Shown here one piece after another: positions 54,455-63,218 of a stretch of 64,000 bases of DNA. The notes under the pieces were generated by a model, which saw nothing but the letters and a program-made list of their open reading frames with translations, did not search any database and was not told the origin of the DNA. Every line of letters begins with the position of its first letter. The first letter of the stretch is position 1. Source of the DNA: Lacihabitans soyangensis (lineage in GTDB: Bacteria > Bacteroidota > Bacteroidia > Cytophagales > Spirosomataceae); contig NZ_RJUF01000182.1 in assembly GCF_024343775.1 (NCBI RefSeq), positions 1 through 64,000 on the forward strand, in the 5' to 3' direction. Made by a program: the position numbers and the translations under genes.

Positions 54455-55240
54455 TTAGGTGCCAAAATATTTTTCAATTCCCATTCCAAATAAGGCAAAA
54501 TCATATTTTGATGGGTCTTCGGGGTCTAAATGTGAGAGGTATTCGGTAATTTCCTCCGCCATTTTCCAGTCGGCCTTTGGTCGGTTAGTTAAATTTAATC
54601 TTCTGGCAATGTTTTCAACGTGTACGTCACAAGGAATGACCAACTGAGCGGGTTTCAATCTATTCCAAATCCCAAAATCCACTCCATTATTGTCTTTTCT
54701 TACCATCCATCTCAAATACATGTTTATTCGTTTACAAGCACTGTTGGAATCGGGGCTTGAAATATGTTTCCTAGTTCTATGAGGCGAATCTTCCAATGAA
54801 AAAAAATATTTCCGAAAGTTACTTAGATTTTCCTTGAGGTTGTTTTCAGAATTATTACCAATCAAAAAAGCATCCTCGAATGATTCATATTGCTTGTAAT
54901 GTGCTTTGAAAAACTCAATGAAATACATCAGGTCAACGAAGTTGAAAGTGCGATGGACGAAGTTTTCGAGTTTTTTTAAATCTTTGTCGCCTGCATTTTG
55001 AATAAACTCAAAAGGAGTATTATCCATTTTTTGCATTAATTCTGTACACTTGTTTATGATGGTTTTACGCTGTCCCCATGCTAAAACAGCCGCAAAGAAC
55101 CCTGATATTTCTATGTCTTGTTTGTTGGTAAAACGGTGAGGAATACAAATGGGGTCTAACTCAATAAAGTTTAAATTGTTGAATTTTAGGTATTTACTAT
55201 TCAAGAGGTCAGAAACCTCAGTCGATATCATTCTAACCAT
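54455..55240 (-). CDS. TIGR02757 / DUF2400 family protein
   Basis: A 261-residue protein of the uncharacterised TIGR02757 family, widespread in Bacteroidota and some Proteobacteria. Conserved segments seen are DPICIPHRFTNKQDIEISGFFAAVLAWGQRKTI (in two parts, from about 30), KRINMYLRWMVRK (about 169) and GIWNRLKPAQLVIPCDVHV (about 188), plus the C-terminal DPSKYDFALFGMGI. These resemble helix-hairpin-helix DNA glycosylases of the EndoIII group in overall pattern, but no activity is established. It starts 3 bases after the LysM gene. Confidence 0.85.
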   Translation of the reverse strand: MVRMISTEVSDLLNSKYLKFNNLNFIELDPICIPHRFTNKQDIEISGFFAAVLAWGQRKTIINKCTELMQKMDNTPFEFIQNAGDKDLKKLENFVHRTFNFVDLMYFIEFFKAHYKQYESFEDAFLIGNNSENNLKENLSNFRKYFFSLEDSPHRTRKHISSPDSNSACKRINMYLRWMVRKDNNGVDFGIWNRLKPAQLVIPCDVHVENIARRLNLTNRPKADWKMAEEITEYLSHLDPEDPSKYDFALFGMGIEKYFGT

Positions 55241-55243
55241 TTT

Positions 55244-56137
55244 TTACTTTATGGCCATTGTTTTTCTGGTAGCAGGGAGATAATACTCTACAGTAGCTCT
55301 CATTTTAGAATCTCTAGGTCTAAGTTTGTAAAAAGCATAAGGTGAGAGTTTCAACATGATGTTTTCGTCAGGTCCTTTTTGACTCAAATTGGCCACAACT
55401 TTGGCTGTGATGGTTACACCAGTGGCTTCGTTGGTAACTTTTATGTTGGAGCCCACTTTGGCTGTACGGTGTAAAGCTAAATATTTTGTAGTCCTGTTCG
55501 AAGTGTTTATAACTTCCGCTACGCCGGTTTCTGACATTTTAATACCAACAGGCTCAACAACCAAGGTTTGAGCCATTTTCTTTTCAAGTGCAGTGCTAAT
55601 TTTTTCAATTTCTACCTTGTCTATTAATAGCTTATCCCCAACTTTTATTTTGTTGTCGCTTATATTATTGGCTTCTACTAAGTATGAGATATCTAGTTCA
55701 TATAGTTTTGATATCGAAAAAATGGTTTCTCCTGCTTTAATAATATGAAATTTGCCACTTGGTTGACTAGTTGCTTGTGCTGTTTTGGTCTGATTTTCTG
55801 AGTTTTTGGTTGGCTTTGCAAGAGTACTTTTTTTGAGACCCGCTTGATAAGCCCAGGCACTTACATGCTTTCCATTTCTTATCATTGGAAATTTCAGCGT
55901 CTGTCCCACTTTTATGGCTACATCAGACTTGAGCGTCGGATTTATGTTTGAAACTTCAGCAACGCTACAATTGTATTTGTTTACCAAACTATATAAAGTT
56001 TGACCTGGCTCAACTTTGTGAAGAATGTAAACAATGTTATTTATTATCTCCGTGTTAAGAGTGTCTTTCTGAGGATTCTGACCAAACGCAATTACCGTTA
56101 CACTTGTTACTAGGAAAAAGAAAATGGTTTTTATCAT
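55244..56137 (-). CDS. exported LysM-domain protein
   Basis: A 297-residue protein with a signal peptide (about 1-19, ending AFG-Q) and two LysM domains (about 35-80, KVEPGQTLYSLVNKYNCSV; about 129-172, IIKAGETIFSISKLYELDI), separated by a Thr/Ser/Lys linker. The C-terminal 100 residues form a beta-rich domain resembling the double-psi RlpA-like domain (NTSNRTTKYLALHRTAKVGS), which in other proteins binds or cleaves denuded glycan. It likely binds peptidoglycan. Divergent from kdsB. Confidence 0.82.
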   Translation of the reverse strand: MIKTIFFFLVTSVTVIAFGQNPQKDTLNTEIINNIVYILHKVEPGQTLYSLVNKYNCSVAEVSNINPTLKSDVAIKVGQTLKFPMIRNGKHVSAWAYQAGLKKSTLAKPTKNSENQTKTAQATSQPSGKFHIIKAGETIFSISKLYELDISYLVEANNISDNKIKVGDKLLIDKVEIEKISTALEKKMAQTLVVEPVGIKMSETGVAEVINTSNRTTKYLALHRTAKVGSNIKVTNEATGVTITAKVVANLSQKGPDENIMLKLSPYAFYKLRPRDSKMRATVEYYLPATRKTMAIK

Positions 56138-56158
56138 GGATTAAGGGAAATTGAACTA

Positions 56159-56166
56159 CAAAAGTA
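56159..56166 (-). promoter_or_regulatory. -7-like element for the LysM gene
   Basis: TACTTTTG on the minus strand, 21 bases before the start codon, fits TAnnTTTG; the -33 half is weak. Confidence 0.45.
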
Positions 56167-56226
56167 CGTTTTAATGAATTAAGTGCATAATTTTTTTTAT
56201 TGATAAACAAATACATTAATTTATTT

Positions 56227-56234
56227 TAGTTTTG
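56227..56234 (+). promoter_or_regulatory. -7-like element for kdsB
   Basis: TAGTTTTG fits TAnnTTTG and lies 15 bases before the kdsB start codon. No TTTG at the usual -33 spacing. Confidence 0.4.
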
Positions 56235-56249
56235 TGTTTCTAAATATCT

Positions 56250-57005
56250 ATGTCTTTGAAAATTCTTGGAATTATACCTGCACGCTATTCTTCATCGCGT
56301 TTTCCCGCTAAATTGCTTAAAACTATTCATGGTAAATCCATATTACAAATGGTTTATGAGCAATGCGAAAAAACCCAAAGTTTGAGTAAAATAGTAGTTG
56401 CCACCGACCATGAGGCTATCTTTGAGCACGTAGAGGGTTTTCATGGCGAGGTGGTAATGACCAGTACCAAGCACGAAAGCGGAACGGACCGATGTGCCGA
56501 GGCATTGAAGCTCTTTGGGGGCAATAGTTCGTATGACTATGTAGTTAATATTCAAGGAGATGAGCCATTGATTGATCCTAATACGATAGATGGTTTATGC
56601 AGTATTCTTGACGATAAGATAGAAATTGCTTCGGCGTGTTTTCCAATTGGTAAAATGGAGGATTTGCTCAGCCCCAATGTTGTAAAAGTGGTCATTGGAG
56701 AGAAAAAACAGGCCTTGTACTTTAGCAGGTCTCCCATTCCGCATATTCGTGACCAAAAGATAGACCAATGGCTTGAGCATAACGTTTTTTACAAACACCT
56801 CGGAATCTATGCCTATCGTGTGGATATACTAGAAAAATTAGGAAAGTATCCGATGGCAAAATTGGAATCGCAAGAGAAACTTGAGCAGCTCCGGTGGCTG
56901 TCTAATGGCTTTAAAATTAATATGGTAGAAGCCACAAGTGAAGGTTTTGGGATAGATACCGAACAAGATTTTGAACGTTTAAAGCAATTTTTAGATAAAA
57001 AATAG
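56250..57005 (+). CDS. kdsB: 3-deoxy-manno-octulosonate cytidylyltransferase
   Basis: Activates Kdo as CMP-Kdo for lipid A core synthesis, so the cell makes Kdo-containing lipopolysaccharide. 251 residues with the nucleotide-binding N-terminus LGIIPARYSSSRFPAKLL (6-23), VVATDHEAI (about 48), NIQGDEPLID (about 98-107) with catalytic Asp, and FSRSPIPHIRD (about 160). Usual length. Followed 35 bases later by porX on the same strand. Confidence 0.95.
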   Translation: MSLKILGIIPARYSSSRFPAKLLKTIHGKSILQMVYEQCEKTQSLSKIVVATDHEAIFEHVEGFHGEVVMTSTKHESGTDRCAEALKLFGGNSSYDYVVNIQGDEPLIDPNTIDGLCSILDDKIEIASACFPIGKMEDLLSPNVVKVVIGEKKQALYFSRSPIPHIRDQKIDQWLEHNVFYKHLGIYAYRVDILEKLGKYPMAKLESQEKLEQLRWLSNGFKINMVEATSEGFGIDTEQDFERLKQFLDKK

Positions 57006-57040
57006 CGTATAAACTATATATCATTAAAATAAACCAATTT

Positions 57041-58606
57041 ATGCAGCGATTCACCATTCTTTGGGCTGACGACGAAATAGAACTTCTCAAACCATATATA
57101 GTTTTTCTAGAAAATAAAGGATACGATGTAACACCAGTGCCTAGTGGTGCCGACGCCTTGGATTTGGTCGAAAAAAACAACTACGATATTATTTTTCTTG
57201 ATGAAATGATGGCTGGTATGACTGGCCTCGACACATTGGTGCAGATCAAAAAGATAAAGCCGTCTATTCCGGTAGTAATGATTACCAAGTCTGAAGAGGA
57301 AAGGATAATGGAAGAGGCCATAGGCTCTAAAATTGCCGATTATTTGATAAAACCCATTAATCCGAATCAAATCTTGCTTTCGATTAAGAAACTTTTGGAC
57401 AACAAAAGATTGGTGTCGGAAAAGACAAACTCAAGTTATATGCAAGACTTCAGACAGTTAAGTATGCAATACAACGACGAGTTGGACTTCAATGAATGGT
57501 CTGAAATATACAAGAAGTTGGTTTTTTGGGAGTTAGAAATTGACCGATCTTCTGATAAATCCATGGAAGAGGTTTATCAAATGCAAAAGGCGGAGGCAAA
57601 TGCAAGATTTTCGGATTTTATCGAGGATAATTATGCCAGCTGGATGACAGATCCGAACGTTAAAAAACCGGTAATGTCGCACAATCTTCTGAAAACCAAA
57701 GTGTTTCCGTTGGTTAATAGCGGTTCTCCCTTATTCTTTATTTTGATTGATAACTTCCGACTGGACCAGTGGAAAATTATGGAGGATATCATAGGAGAAT
57801 TTTTTACGATTGAATCAGATGAGACTTATTTTTCCATATTGCCTACGGCAACTTCCTATGCTCGAAATTCAATTTTTTCTGGTCTTACACCCCTCGAAAT
57901 GTCAAAACAGCATGCCGATATTTGGGTAAACGACGAAGGTGATAATGAGGACGGATTGAATAAGAACGAGGACGAGTTTTTGAGAAGACAATTGAAAAAG
58001 AACAACTTGCAGCACAAGTTTTCTTATCACAAAATCCTGAACAATGGGCAAGCGAAATCTTTGGTTGATAATTTTAATAATCTTATGAAAGACGATTTAG
58101 TTGTGGTGGTTTACAACTTTATCGATATGCTTTCTCATGCCCGAACAGACATGGCAGTTATAAAAGAGCTTGCTCCTGACGAAGCCGCATATAGGTCTAT
58201 TACAAAGTCTTGGATTCAACACTCGCCTATGTTAGATTTCTTGAAGTTAATAGCCTCTAAAAATGGTAGACTCGTAATAACCACCGACCATGGTATGGTG
58301 AAGGTTAAGAATGCGAAGAGAATAGTGGGCGACCGAAATGTCAATACTAATTTAAGATACAAACAAGGGCGTAATCTTAACTTGGATGACAAACGTGATT
58401 TTGTCATAGAAGTCAGAAAACCAGAGACTTATAAATTGCCAAGCCCGAATCTGTCCACCTCGTATTTTTTTACAACGTGTGACTATTTCTTTGCTTATCC
58501 GAACAATTACAATCACTATGTGAGTCATTACAAGGATACTTTCCAACATGGTGGAGTTTCTTTGGAAGAGGTTATTATTCCGTTTGCGGTTTTGAAAGCC
58601 AAGTAG
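57041..58606 (+). CDS. porX: PorX response regulator with PglZ phosphatase domain
   Basis: Regulator of the type IX secretion system. 521 residues: a CheY-like receiver at 1-120 (ILWADDE with D10/D11, phospho-acceptor D54 in IIFLDEMM, and K at the end of DYLIKPINP), a helical linker (130-205), and an alkaline-phosphatase-superfamily PglZ domain (from about 210) with metal-binding ILIDNFRLDQWK, a Thr-containing PTATSYARNS and TTDHGM (about 410). In Porphyromonas PorX pairs with the kinase PorY and hydrolyses phosphodiester-type oligonucleotide bonds. A porY gene is not visible here. Next gene begins 2 bases after its stop. Confidence 0.93.
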   Translation: MQRFTILWADDEIELLKPYIVFLENKGYDVTPVPSGADALDLVEKNNYDIIFLDEMMAGMTGLDTLVQIKKIKPSIPVVMITKSEEERIMEEAIGSKIADYLIKPINPNQILLSIKKLLDNKRLVSEKTNSSYMQDFRQLSMQYNDELDFNEWSEIYKKLVFWELEIDRSSDKSMEEVYQMQKAEANARFSDFIEDNYASWMTDPNVKKPVMSHNLLKTKVFPLVNSGSPLFFILIDNFRLDQWKIMEDIIGEFFTIESDETYFSILPTATSYARNSIFSGLTPLEMSKQHADIWVNDEGDNEDGLNKNEDEFLRRQLKKNNLQHKFSYHKILNNGQAKSLVDNFNNLMKDDLVVVVYNFIDMLSHARTDMAVIKELAPDEAAYRSITKSWIQHSPMLDFLKLIASKNGRLVITTDHGMVKVKNAKRIVGDRNVNTNLRYKQGRNLNLDDKRDFVIEVRKPETYKLPSPNLSTSYFFTTCDYFFAYPNNYNHYVSHYKDTFQHGGVSLEEVIIPFAVLKAK

Positions 58607-58608
58607 AT

Positions 58609-59313
58609 ATGAAGAGAATTCTAATTTTGCTGCTATTGTCGTCTAAAGTCTTTGCTCAAGAAGAAGCCAAAGATGTTATTTATAAAGGTTTTTATAATTT
58701 ATCTTTTTTGGTAAAAAGTCCAGTTGGGCGGTTCAAGGACGCTATTTCTTCCGATTTTTCGAAACTTAACAGTAGCGGTCTTTCGATTTCGTATTTGACT
58801 AATCCAAGAATAAAAGTAGGTGAGCTGAGTACGTTGCTCATAGGCGGCGAGGTAGGTTTTGTTGGGAATCGACAAAATAAATTCTTCCAGCCCGCCACTT
58901 CTGGAGATTTTTTCATGAATCACCGCCAAGCATGGGCTAATTTGAGGTTTAGATATTTGCCCAATTTGGCCATTAAAAAGGTTATTCCTTATTTAGATGG
59001 AGGCTTAGGGCCAAAATTTTATTTCTCTAGAATGATGGAAAATGTGGGCGAAGATGAAATTTATAAGGTATATGGATTTACCTCCACGACACTAAGTTAT
59101 AATCTGGAAGCTGGTGCGTCTTATAAAATTTCTGGTGAAAAGAGACCTTTTTCTTATTTGGAGTTTGGATTAGGTTATTCGCAAGCCAACTCTCTTAAAA
59201 TCATCGATAGAGAAAGAGTGGGTTTCCTTTCAAACTTCGATGTTATTGATCCTAAAAAATCAGTTAGGCCACAGGATTTTTATCTCAAAATAGGTATTAC
59301 GAGTTACCTGTAA
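58609..59313 (+). CDS. predicted outer-membrane beta-barrel protein
   Basis: A 234-residue exported protein of no family I can name. Signal peptide about 1-16 (ending VFA-Q). The mature part alternates polar and hydrophobic residues in strands separated by Gly/Asn turns (YNLSFLVKSPVGRF; LIGGEVGFVGN; PYLDGGLGPKFYF; YLEFGLGYSQAN), as in small porin-like barrels of Bacteroidota. It ends in hydrophobic KIGITSYL, as outer-membrane barrels do. Two bases separate it from porX, so they are cotranscribed; the convergent ftsE overlaps by 17 bases. Confidence 0.7.
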   Translation: MKRILILLLLSSKVFAQEEAKDVIYKGFYNLSFLVKSPVGRFKDAISSDFSKLNSSGLSISYLTNPRIKVGELSTLLIGGEVGFVGNRQNKFFQPATSGDFFMNHRQAWANLRFRYLPNLAIKKVIPYLDGGLGPKFYFSRMMENVGEDEIYKVYGFTSTTLSYNLEAGASYKISGEKRPFSYLEFGLGYSQANSLKIIDRERVGFLSNFDVIDPKKSVRPQDFYLKIGITSYL

Positions 59314-59980
59314 GGTCATTGATTATTCCGCCGTCGCAGTAGAGTGTTCTTCTTGGAAATCTTTCTATCAAACCTAATTCATGAGTAGCCATCAATACAG
59401 CGGTGTCGGACACTTCATTGATTTTAAAAAACAATTTCAAAATTTCTATAGATTTTTCTGGGTCCAAGTTACCAGTAGGTTCATCTGCTAATAATATCTC
59501 TGGGTGATTTAGAAGTGCTCTTGCTATCGCAATTCTTTGTTGCTCACCACCTGACAATTGGTGCGGATGTTTTTTTAGCACATCAGGTAATCCAACCAGT
59601 TCCAATACTTCCATGATTCTATCATCAATCTTCATTTTGTCATCCCAGCCCATAGCCTCCATAAAAAACCTTAGATTCTGTAAAACATTACGGTCGGGCA
59701 ATAGCTGAAAATCCTGAAAAATGATACCGATTTTTCTGCGTAAGAATGGAATTTCCTTGTATTTGATGTTTTCTAATTCAAAACCAGCCACTTTTCCGTG
59801 TCCTTTTTCGAGCCACAGGTCGGCATAAAGTGTTTTAAGAAGTGAGCTTTTACCACTACCAGTTTTGCCAATCAGATAAACAAACTCTCCTTTGTTGATA
59901 GAGAAGTTTACGTCAGAAAGTATAAGGTTTTCTTTCTGATAAATAAATGCATTTGAAAGTGAAATTACAGCTTCGCTCAT
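59297..59980 (-). CDS. ftsE: cell division ATP-binding protein FtsE
   Basis: ATPase of the FtsEX complex. 227 residues with Walker A GKTGSGKSS (38-46), Q-loop FQDFQLLPDR (about 88-97), signature LSGGEQQRIAIARAL (about 141-155) and Walker B ILLADEPTGNLD (about 161-172). The sequence is FtsE-type rather than a LolD-type transporter by its length and the QLLPDRNVLQN segment, though this distinction is not certain. Its partner ftsX is 6 kb away. A terminator separates it from the upstream aldolase gene. Confidence 0.88.
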   Translation of the reverse strand: MSEAVISLSNAFIYQKENLILSDVNFSINKGEFVYLIGKTGSGKSSLLKTLYADLWLEKGHGKVAGFELENIKYKEIPFLRRKIGIIFQDFQLLPDRNVLQNLRFFMEAMGWDDKMKIDDRIMEVLELVGLPDVLKKHPHQLSGGEQQRIAIARALLNHPEILLADEPTGNLDPEKSIEILKLFFKINEVSDTAVLMATHELGLIERFPRRTLYCDGGIINDLTGNS

Positions 59981-59986
59981 TGTAAA

Positions 59987-60018
59987 TAAAAAAAGGCGGA
60001 AAAAAACTTTCCGCCTAA
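59987..60018 (-). terminator. intrinsic terminator after the aldolase gene
   Basis: On the minus strand a GC-rich stem AGGCGGAAA / TTTCCGCCT is followed by seven T residues, 9 bases after the end of the aldolase gene. Confidence 0.8.
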
Positions 60019-60026
60019 ATTAAATA

Positions 60027-60683
60027 TTATTTGTTAACCTTGGCGTGATCCGATAGGAATTTTGCTAGGCCGCTATCTGTCAAAGGGTGATTTAAAAGTG
60101 CAAGAATGGCCGATAGTGGACCAGTCATAACATCTGCACCAATTTTGGCACAGCCCAAAATATGCATAGGATGTCTTACTGAGGCAGCCAATATTTGAGT
60201 TTCGTATCCGTAGTTATCGTAAATAGTTCTTATTTCTTCTATTAAACTAAGTCCATCAGTGCTGATATCGTCTAATCTACCGACAAATGGAGACACATAG
60301 GTGGCACCAGCCTTTGCAGCCAATAGAGCCTGACCAGCCGAAAATACTAGCGTGCAGTTGGTTCTAATACCTCTTTCTGAAAAATATTTGATTGCTTTTA
60401 TACCGTCTTTAATCATCGGTATTTTTACAACTATCTGATCATCAATTTTTACCAACTCTTCGCCTTCACGAATCATCCCTTCGTAGTCTGTAGATATAAC
60501 TTCAGCACTTACGTCGCCGTCTACAATTTCGCAGATAGCTTTGTAGTGTTTTCTAACGTTTTCTTCTCCGCCAATACCTTCTTTTGCCATAAGCGAAGGG
60601 TTGGTGGTTACTCCGTCCAAAATACCTAAATCCTGAGCCTCTTTGATTTCTGAAAGGCTTGCTGTGTCAATAAAAAACTTCAT
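60027..60683 (-). CDS. transaldolase-family aldolase (fructose-6-phosphate aldolase-like)
   Basis: A 218-residue short transaldolase of the TalC/FSA type. [17 protein letters not shown] (1-17) is the first beta-strand with the family Asp, [10 protein letters not shown] (23-32), Schiff-base lysine in QIVVKIPM (K87), [11 protein letters not shown] (about 109-119) and GADVMTGP (about 182). Short proteins of this kind in Bacteroidota usually act as transaldolase in the pentose phosphate pathway. Ends in a clear terminator. Confidence 0.9.
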   Translation of the reverse strand: MKFFIDTASLSEIKEAQDLGILDGVTTNPSLMAKEGIGGEENVRKHYKAICEIVDGDVSAEVISTDYEGMIREGEELVKIDDQIVVKIPMIKDGIKAIKYFSERGIRTNCTLVFSAGQALLAAKAGATYVSPFVGRLDDISTDGLSLIEEIRTIYDNYGYETQILAASVRHPMHILGCAKIGADVMTGPLSAILALLNHPLTDSGLAKFLSDHAKVNK

Positions 60684-60721
60684 GATATAAATTTTGATTG
60701 AAAAAACGAAGAAAAAAAAAT

Positions 60722-60798
60722 GGCAAATTCACCGCTACAACCACCTACCCTTGCTACCTTCCGGTCCTGGGGGATTCAGCAGGAGCTGGTAATTTGCC
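60722..60798 (-). ncRNA. ffs: small bacterial signal recognition particle RNA (4.5S)
   Basis: The minus strand contains the SRP apical domain: CCAGGACCGGAAGGTAGCAA..GGGTAG-type core with the GGAAG tetraloop region and symmetric internal loop. Flanking arms pair as GGCAAATT with AATTTGCC, and a GTAGCGGTG segment matches ACCAGCTCC-side pairing. This RNA binds Ffh in the SRP that targets membrane proteins. The final stem plus a nine-T run (60711-60720) probably doubles as terminator. A consensus promoter lies directly upstream. Confidence 0.9.
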
Positions 60799-60802
60799 GT
60801 CA

Positions 60803-60833
60803 CAAAAGTACGAACTTTCTTCGGTTTGACAAA
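60803..60833 (-). promoter_or_regulatory. promoter of the SRP RNA gene
   Basis: On the minus strand TTTG (60830-60833), a 19-base spacer and TACTTTTG (60803-60810) match the Bacteroidota consensus perfectly; transcription should begin within a few bases of the RNA's GGCAAATT start. Confidence 0.85.
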
Positions 60834-60939
60834 TGCAGGCCTAATTATTTAGATATTTTTTTAAACCTGACCACAATCAGTTTCTTTTTGTTGCATTGTT
60901 GATTGAAATGTAATTACTTCGACCTTTTAACAAAACCAT

Positions 60940-61272
60940 ATGAAATACGTATATTATATTCTGATGCTGGTCTTTGTGTATTTTACAGCCGTGCAATACA
61001 ACGATCCAGATCCTTGGTTGTGGATTCCAACCTATTTGTTCCCCATTTATCTTTTATTTCAAAAATCAAGAGGGAAACTTGCCAGAAGTACCTTGTTTTT
61101 AGTAGCGATTCCTTATTTGTTTTGGGCTATCAACCAGTTTCCACCTGAGTGGGAGGGAGTAATGCTCAATACCATGGGAATGAAAACCATCAACATTGAG
61201 CTCGGCAGAGAATCTCTTGGCCTCGGATTTACGGCCTTGGTGTTGTTTTTAGTTTCTTTTTCAAAAAAATAA
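60940..61272 (+). CDS. TMEM220-like small membrane protein
   Basis: A 110-residue transmembrane family 220 protein, a family found in bacteria and eukaryotes without known function. It starts KYVYYILMLVFVYFTAVQYNDPDP (first helix, then the family-defining QYNDPDPWLWIP segment at about 19-30) and has three or four helices in total. Monocistronic, and followed by a strong intrinsic terminator. Confidence 0.82.
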   Translation: MKYVYYILMLVFVYFTAVQYNDPDPWLWIPTYLFPIYLLFQKSRGKLARSTLFLVAIPYLFWAINQFPPEWEGVMLNTMGMKTINIELGRESLGLGFTALVLFLVSFSKK

Positions 61273-61285
61273 TCAGATGGTTTTC

Positions 61286-61325
61286 AAAATGGTTTGTGGG
61301 TTGTTCACCCTCAAACCATTTTTTT
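61286..61325 (+). terminator. intrinsic terminator after the TMEM220 gene
   Basis: AAATGGTTTG-t-GGGT pairs with ACCC-t-CAAACCATTT around a 5-base loop, followed by TTTTTTT. A very stable hairpin with a T-run on the plus strand. Confidence 0.9.
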
Positions 61326-61352
61326 GTTTTTGATGTTAGTTTTCTAAGTTTG
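61323..61352 (+). promoter_or_regulatory. probable promoter of uvrC
   Basis: TTTG (61323-61326), an 18-base spacer and TAAGTTTG (61345-61352) match the consensus apart from a one-base short spacer. It begins inside the T-run of the preceding terminator; uvrC starts 47 bases further on. Confidence 0.55.
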
Positions 61353-61399
61353 ATGTCTCTCTTTGACTTTAGATGGAGTGATTTTTACAAAATGCTACA

Positions 61400-63214
61400 A
61401 TGGCCGATATAAATTTTGATTACAAAGATATTATTTCCCGACTTCCTAGTGAACCTGGTATCTACAAGTATTTTGATGAACTAGGTACAATCATATACGT
61501 TGGCAAGGCTAAAAGTTTAAAAAATAGAGTTAGCAGCTACTTCTATAACTTTGACAGGGTAGACAGGAAAACAAGAAGGCTGATTCAGAATATACATAGA
61601 CTAGAATATACTGTTGTTCCTACCGAATGGGATGCCCTTTTGCTTGAAAATACACTTATAAAAGAGCATCAGCCTAAGTACAATATCCTTTTGCGGGACG
61701 ATAAAACTTATCCTTATGTCTGCGTAACGAATGAGCGTTTTCCACGTGTTATAACCACCAGAAGGATTGAGGATAGGGGTAGAGGCAAGCTTTATGGTCC
61801 TTATGTAAATGCCAAGGCCATGTATGCTTTGCTTGATATGTTCACCAGTTTGTTTACAATCCGTACCTGCAAGTACAACCTTAGTGAAGAAAACGTTTGG
61901 GCAAAAAAATATAAAATTTGCCTAGAATATCACATTGGCAACTGTAAAGGTCCTTGCGAGAATCTGCAGTCAGAGGCTGATTATTTGAAAGAAATAGACC
62001 AAATTCATCAGATACTGAAAGGGAATCTATCACCAGCCAAGAAATATTTTCAAGAGAAAATGGGTGAATCTGCGGCCAAAATGGCTTTTGAAGAAGCTCA
62101 TCAATATAAGCTGAAGTTGGAGTTTTTAGAAAATTACCAATCAAAGGCTACGGTTGTTACTCCCACTATTCAAGATGCCGACGTCTTTACCATTCAATCT
62201 GACGAGTCGGCAGGTTATGTAAATTATCTTAAAGTTGTGAATGGAACAATCATCAGAACCCAAACTTTAGAAGTCAAAAAGCGTCTGGACGAAACCGACG
62301 AGGAGATTTTGGGTATTGTGATTTTTGATTTAAGACACAAATACGAAAGTGAGGCCAAGGAAATAATTAGTAACATCAATCCGGATATTGATTTCAAGGC
62401 CAATATTATTATTCCTCAAATAGGGGATAAGAAGAAACTGATAGAAATGTCGCTCCGGAATATTATGTATTTCAGGCATGATAAGGCCGAGAGAGATGCC
62501 GCCGCAGCCAGTGGGACTACCAACAAGAGAGATAGAGTCCTAATAAAGCTAAAGCAAGATTTACAATTAAAAACGCTTCCAAGACATATTGAGTGTTTTG
62601 ACAACTCTAACATTCAAGGCACTAATCCAGTGTCGGCCATGGTGTGTTTTATGAATGGACAACCTTCTACGAGAGATTACAGACACTATATACCCAAGAC
62701 GGTTGTCGGCCCGGATGATTTTGCCACTATGAATGAAGTAGTAGGCAGAAGATACGCCAGACTGATGGAAGAAAAGGCCGACTTGCCCGATTTAATAATC
62801 ATTGATGGAGGCAAAGGACAACTTTCTGCCGCTTGTGATGCTCTTAAATCGTTGGGATTGTATGGTCAGATTCCTATAATTGGCATCGCAAAACGTCTTG
62901 AAGAAATATATTTTCCAGAGGATACGCTACCCATTTACATTGATAAAAAATCAGAATCTTTGAAACTAATTCAAAGATGTAGAGACGAAGCTCACCGTTT
63001 TGGTATAACACACCACAGGAATCGTCGTAGTAAAAACTTCTTGATTAGTAGTTTGGAGTCTGCACCTGGTATAGGTAAGACTACAGCCACAAAGGTTTTG
63101 AGTCATTTCAAGTCCATACCTAACATTAAAAATGCCCCAGATGAGGAACTCATAACACTTTTGGGGAAAGACAAAGCAAGACGAATCAAAGAGTTTTTGG
63201 AAAAGGAAAGTTAG
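61400..63214 (+). CDS. uvrC: excinuclease ABC subunit C
   Basis: Endonuclease subunit of UvrABC nucleotide excision repair that makes both incisions. 604 residues: GIY-YIG nuclease domain 1-100 (PGIYKYFDELGTIIYVGKAKSLKNR, in two parts, from about 20), a four-Cys zone (CKYNLSEENVWAKKYKICLEYHIGNCKGPC, spaced 156-186), UVR region near 230, RNase H-like nuclease domain (about 380-540; IECFDNSNIQGT, LIIIDGGKGQLSAA) and C-terminal helix-hairpin-helix (SAPGIGKTTATKVL). All motifs look intact. Confidence 0.95.
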   Translation: MADINFDYKDIISRLPSEPGIYKYFDELGTIIYVGKAKSLKNRVSSYFYNFDRVDRKTRRLIQNIHRLEYTVVPTEWDALLLENTLIKEHQPKYNILLRDDKTYPYVCVTNERFPRVITTRRIEDRGRGKLYGPYVNAKAMYALLDMFTSLFTIRTCKYNLSEENVWAKKYKICLEYHIGNCKGPCENLQSEADYLKEIDQIHQILKGNLSPAKKYFQEKMGESAAKMAFEEAHQYKLKLEFLENYQSKATVVTPTIQDADVFTIQSDESAGYVNYLKVVNGTIIRTQTLEVKKRLDETDEEILGIVIFDLRHKYESEAKEIISNINPDIDFKANIIIPQIGDKKKLIEMSLRNIMYFRHDKAERDAAAASGTTNKRDRVLIKLKQDLQLKTLPRHIECFDNSNIQGTNPVSAMVCFMNGQPSTRDYRHYIPKTVVGPDDFATMNEVVGRRYARLMEEKADLPDLIIIDGGKGQLSAACDALKSLGLYGQIPIIGIAKRLEEIYFPEDTLPIYIDKKSESLKLIQRCRDEAHRFGITHHRNRRSKNFLISSLESAPGIGKTTATKVLSHFKSIPNIKNAPDEELITLLGKDKARRIKEFLEKES

Positions 63215-63218
63215 AACT

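Noticed and set aside
60903-61148. Frame overlapping the TMEM220 gene
   Set aside because: The overlapping 110-codon frame has family motifs (QYNDPDPW) and helices; the other has none.
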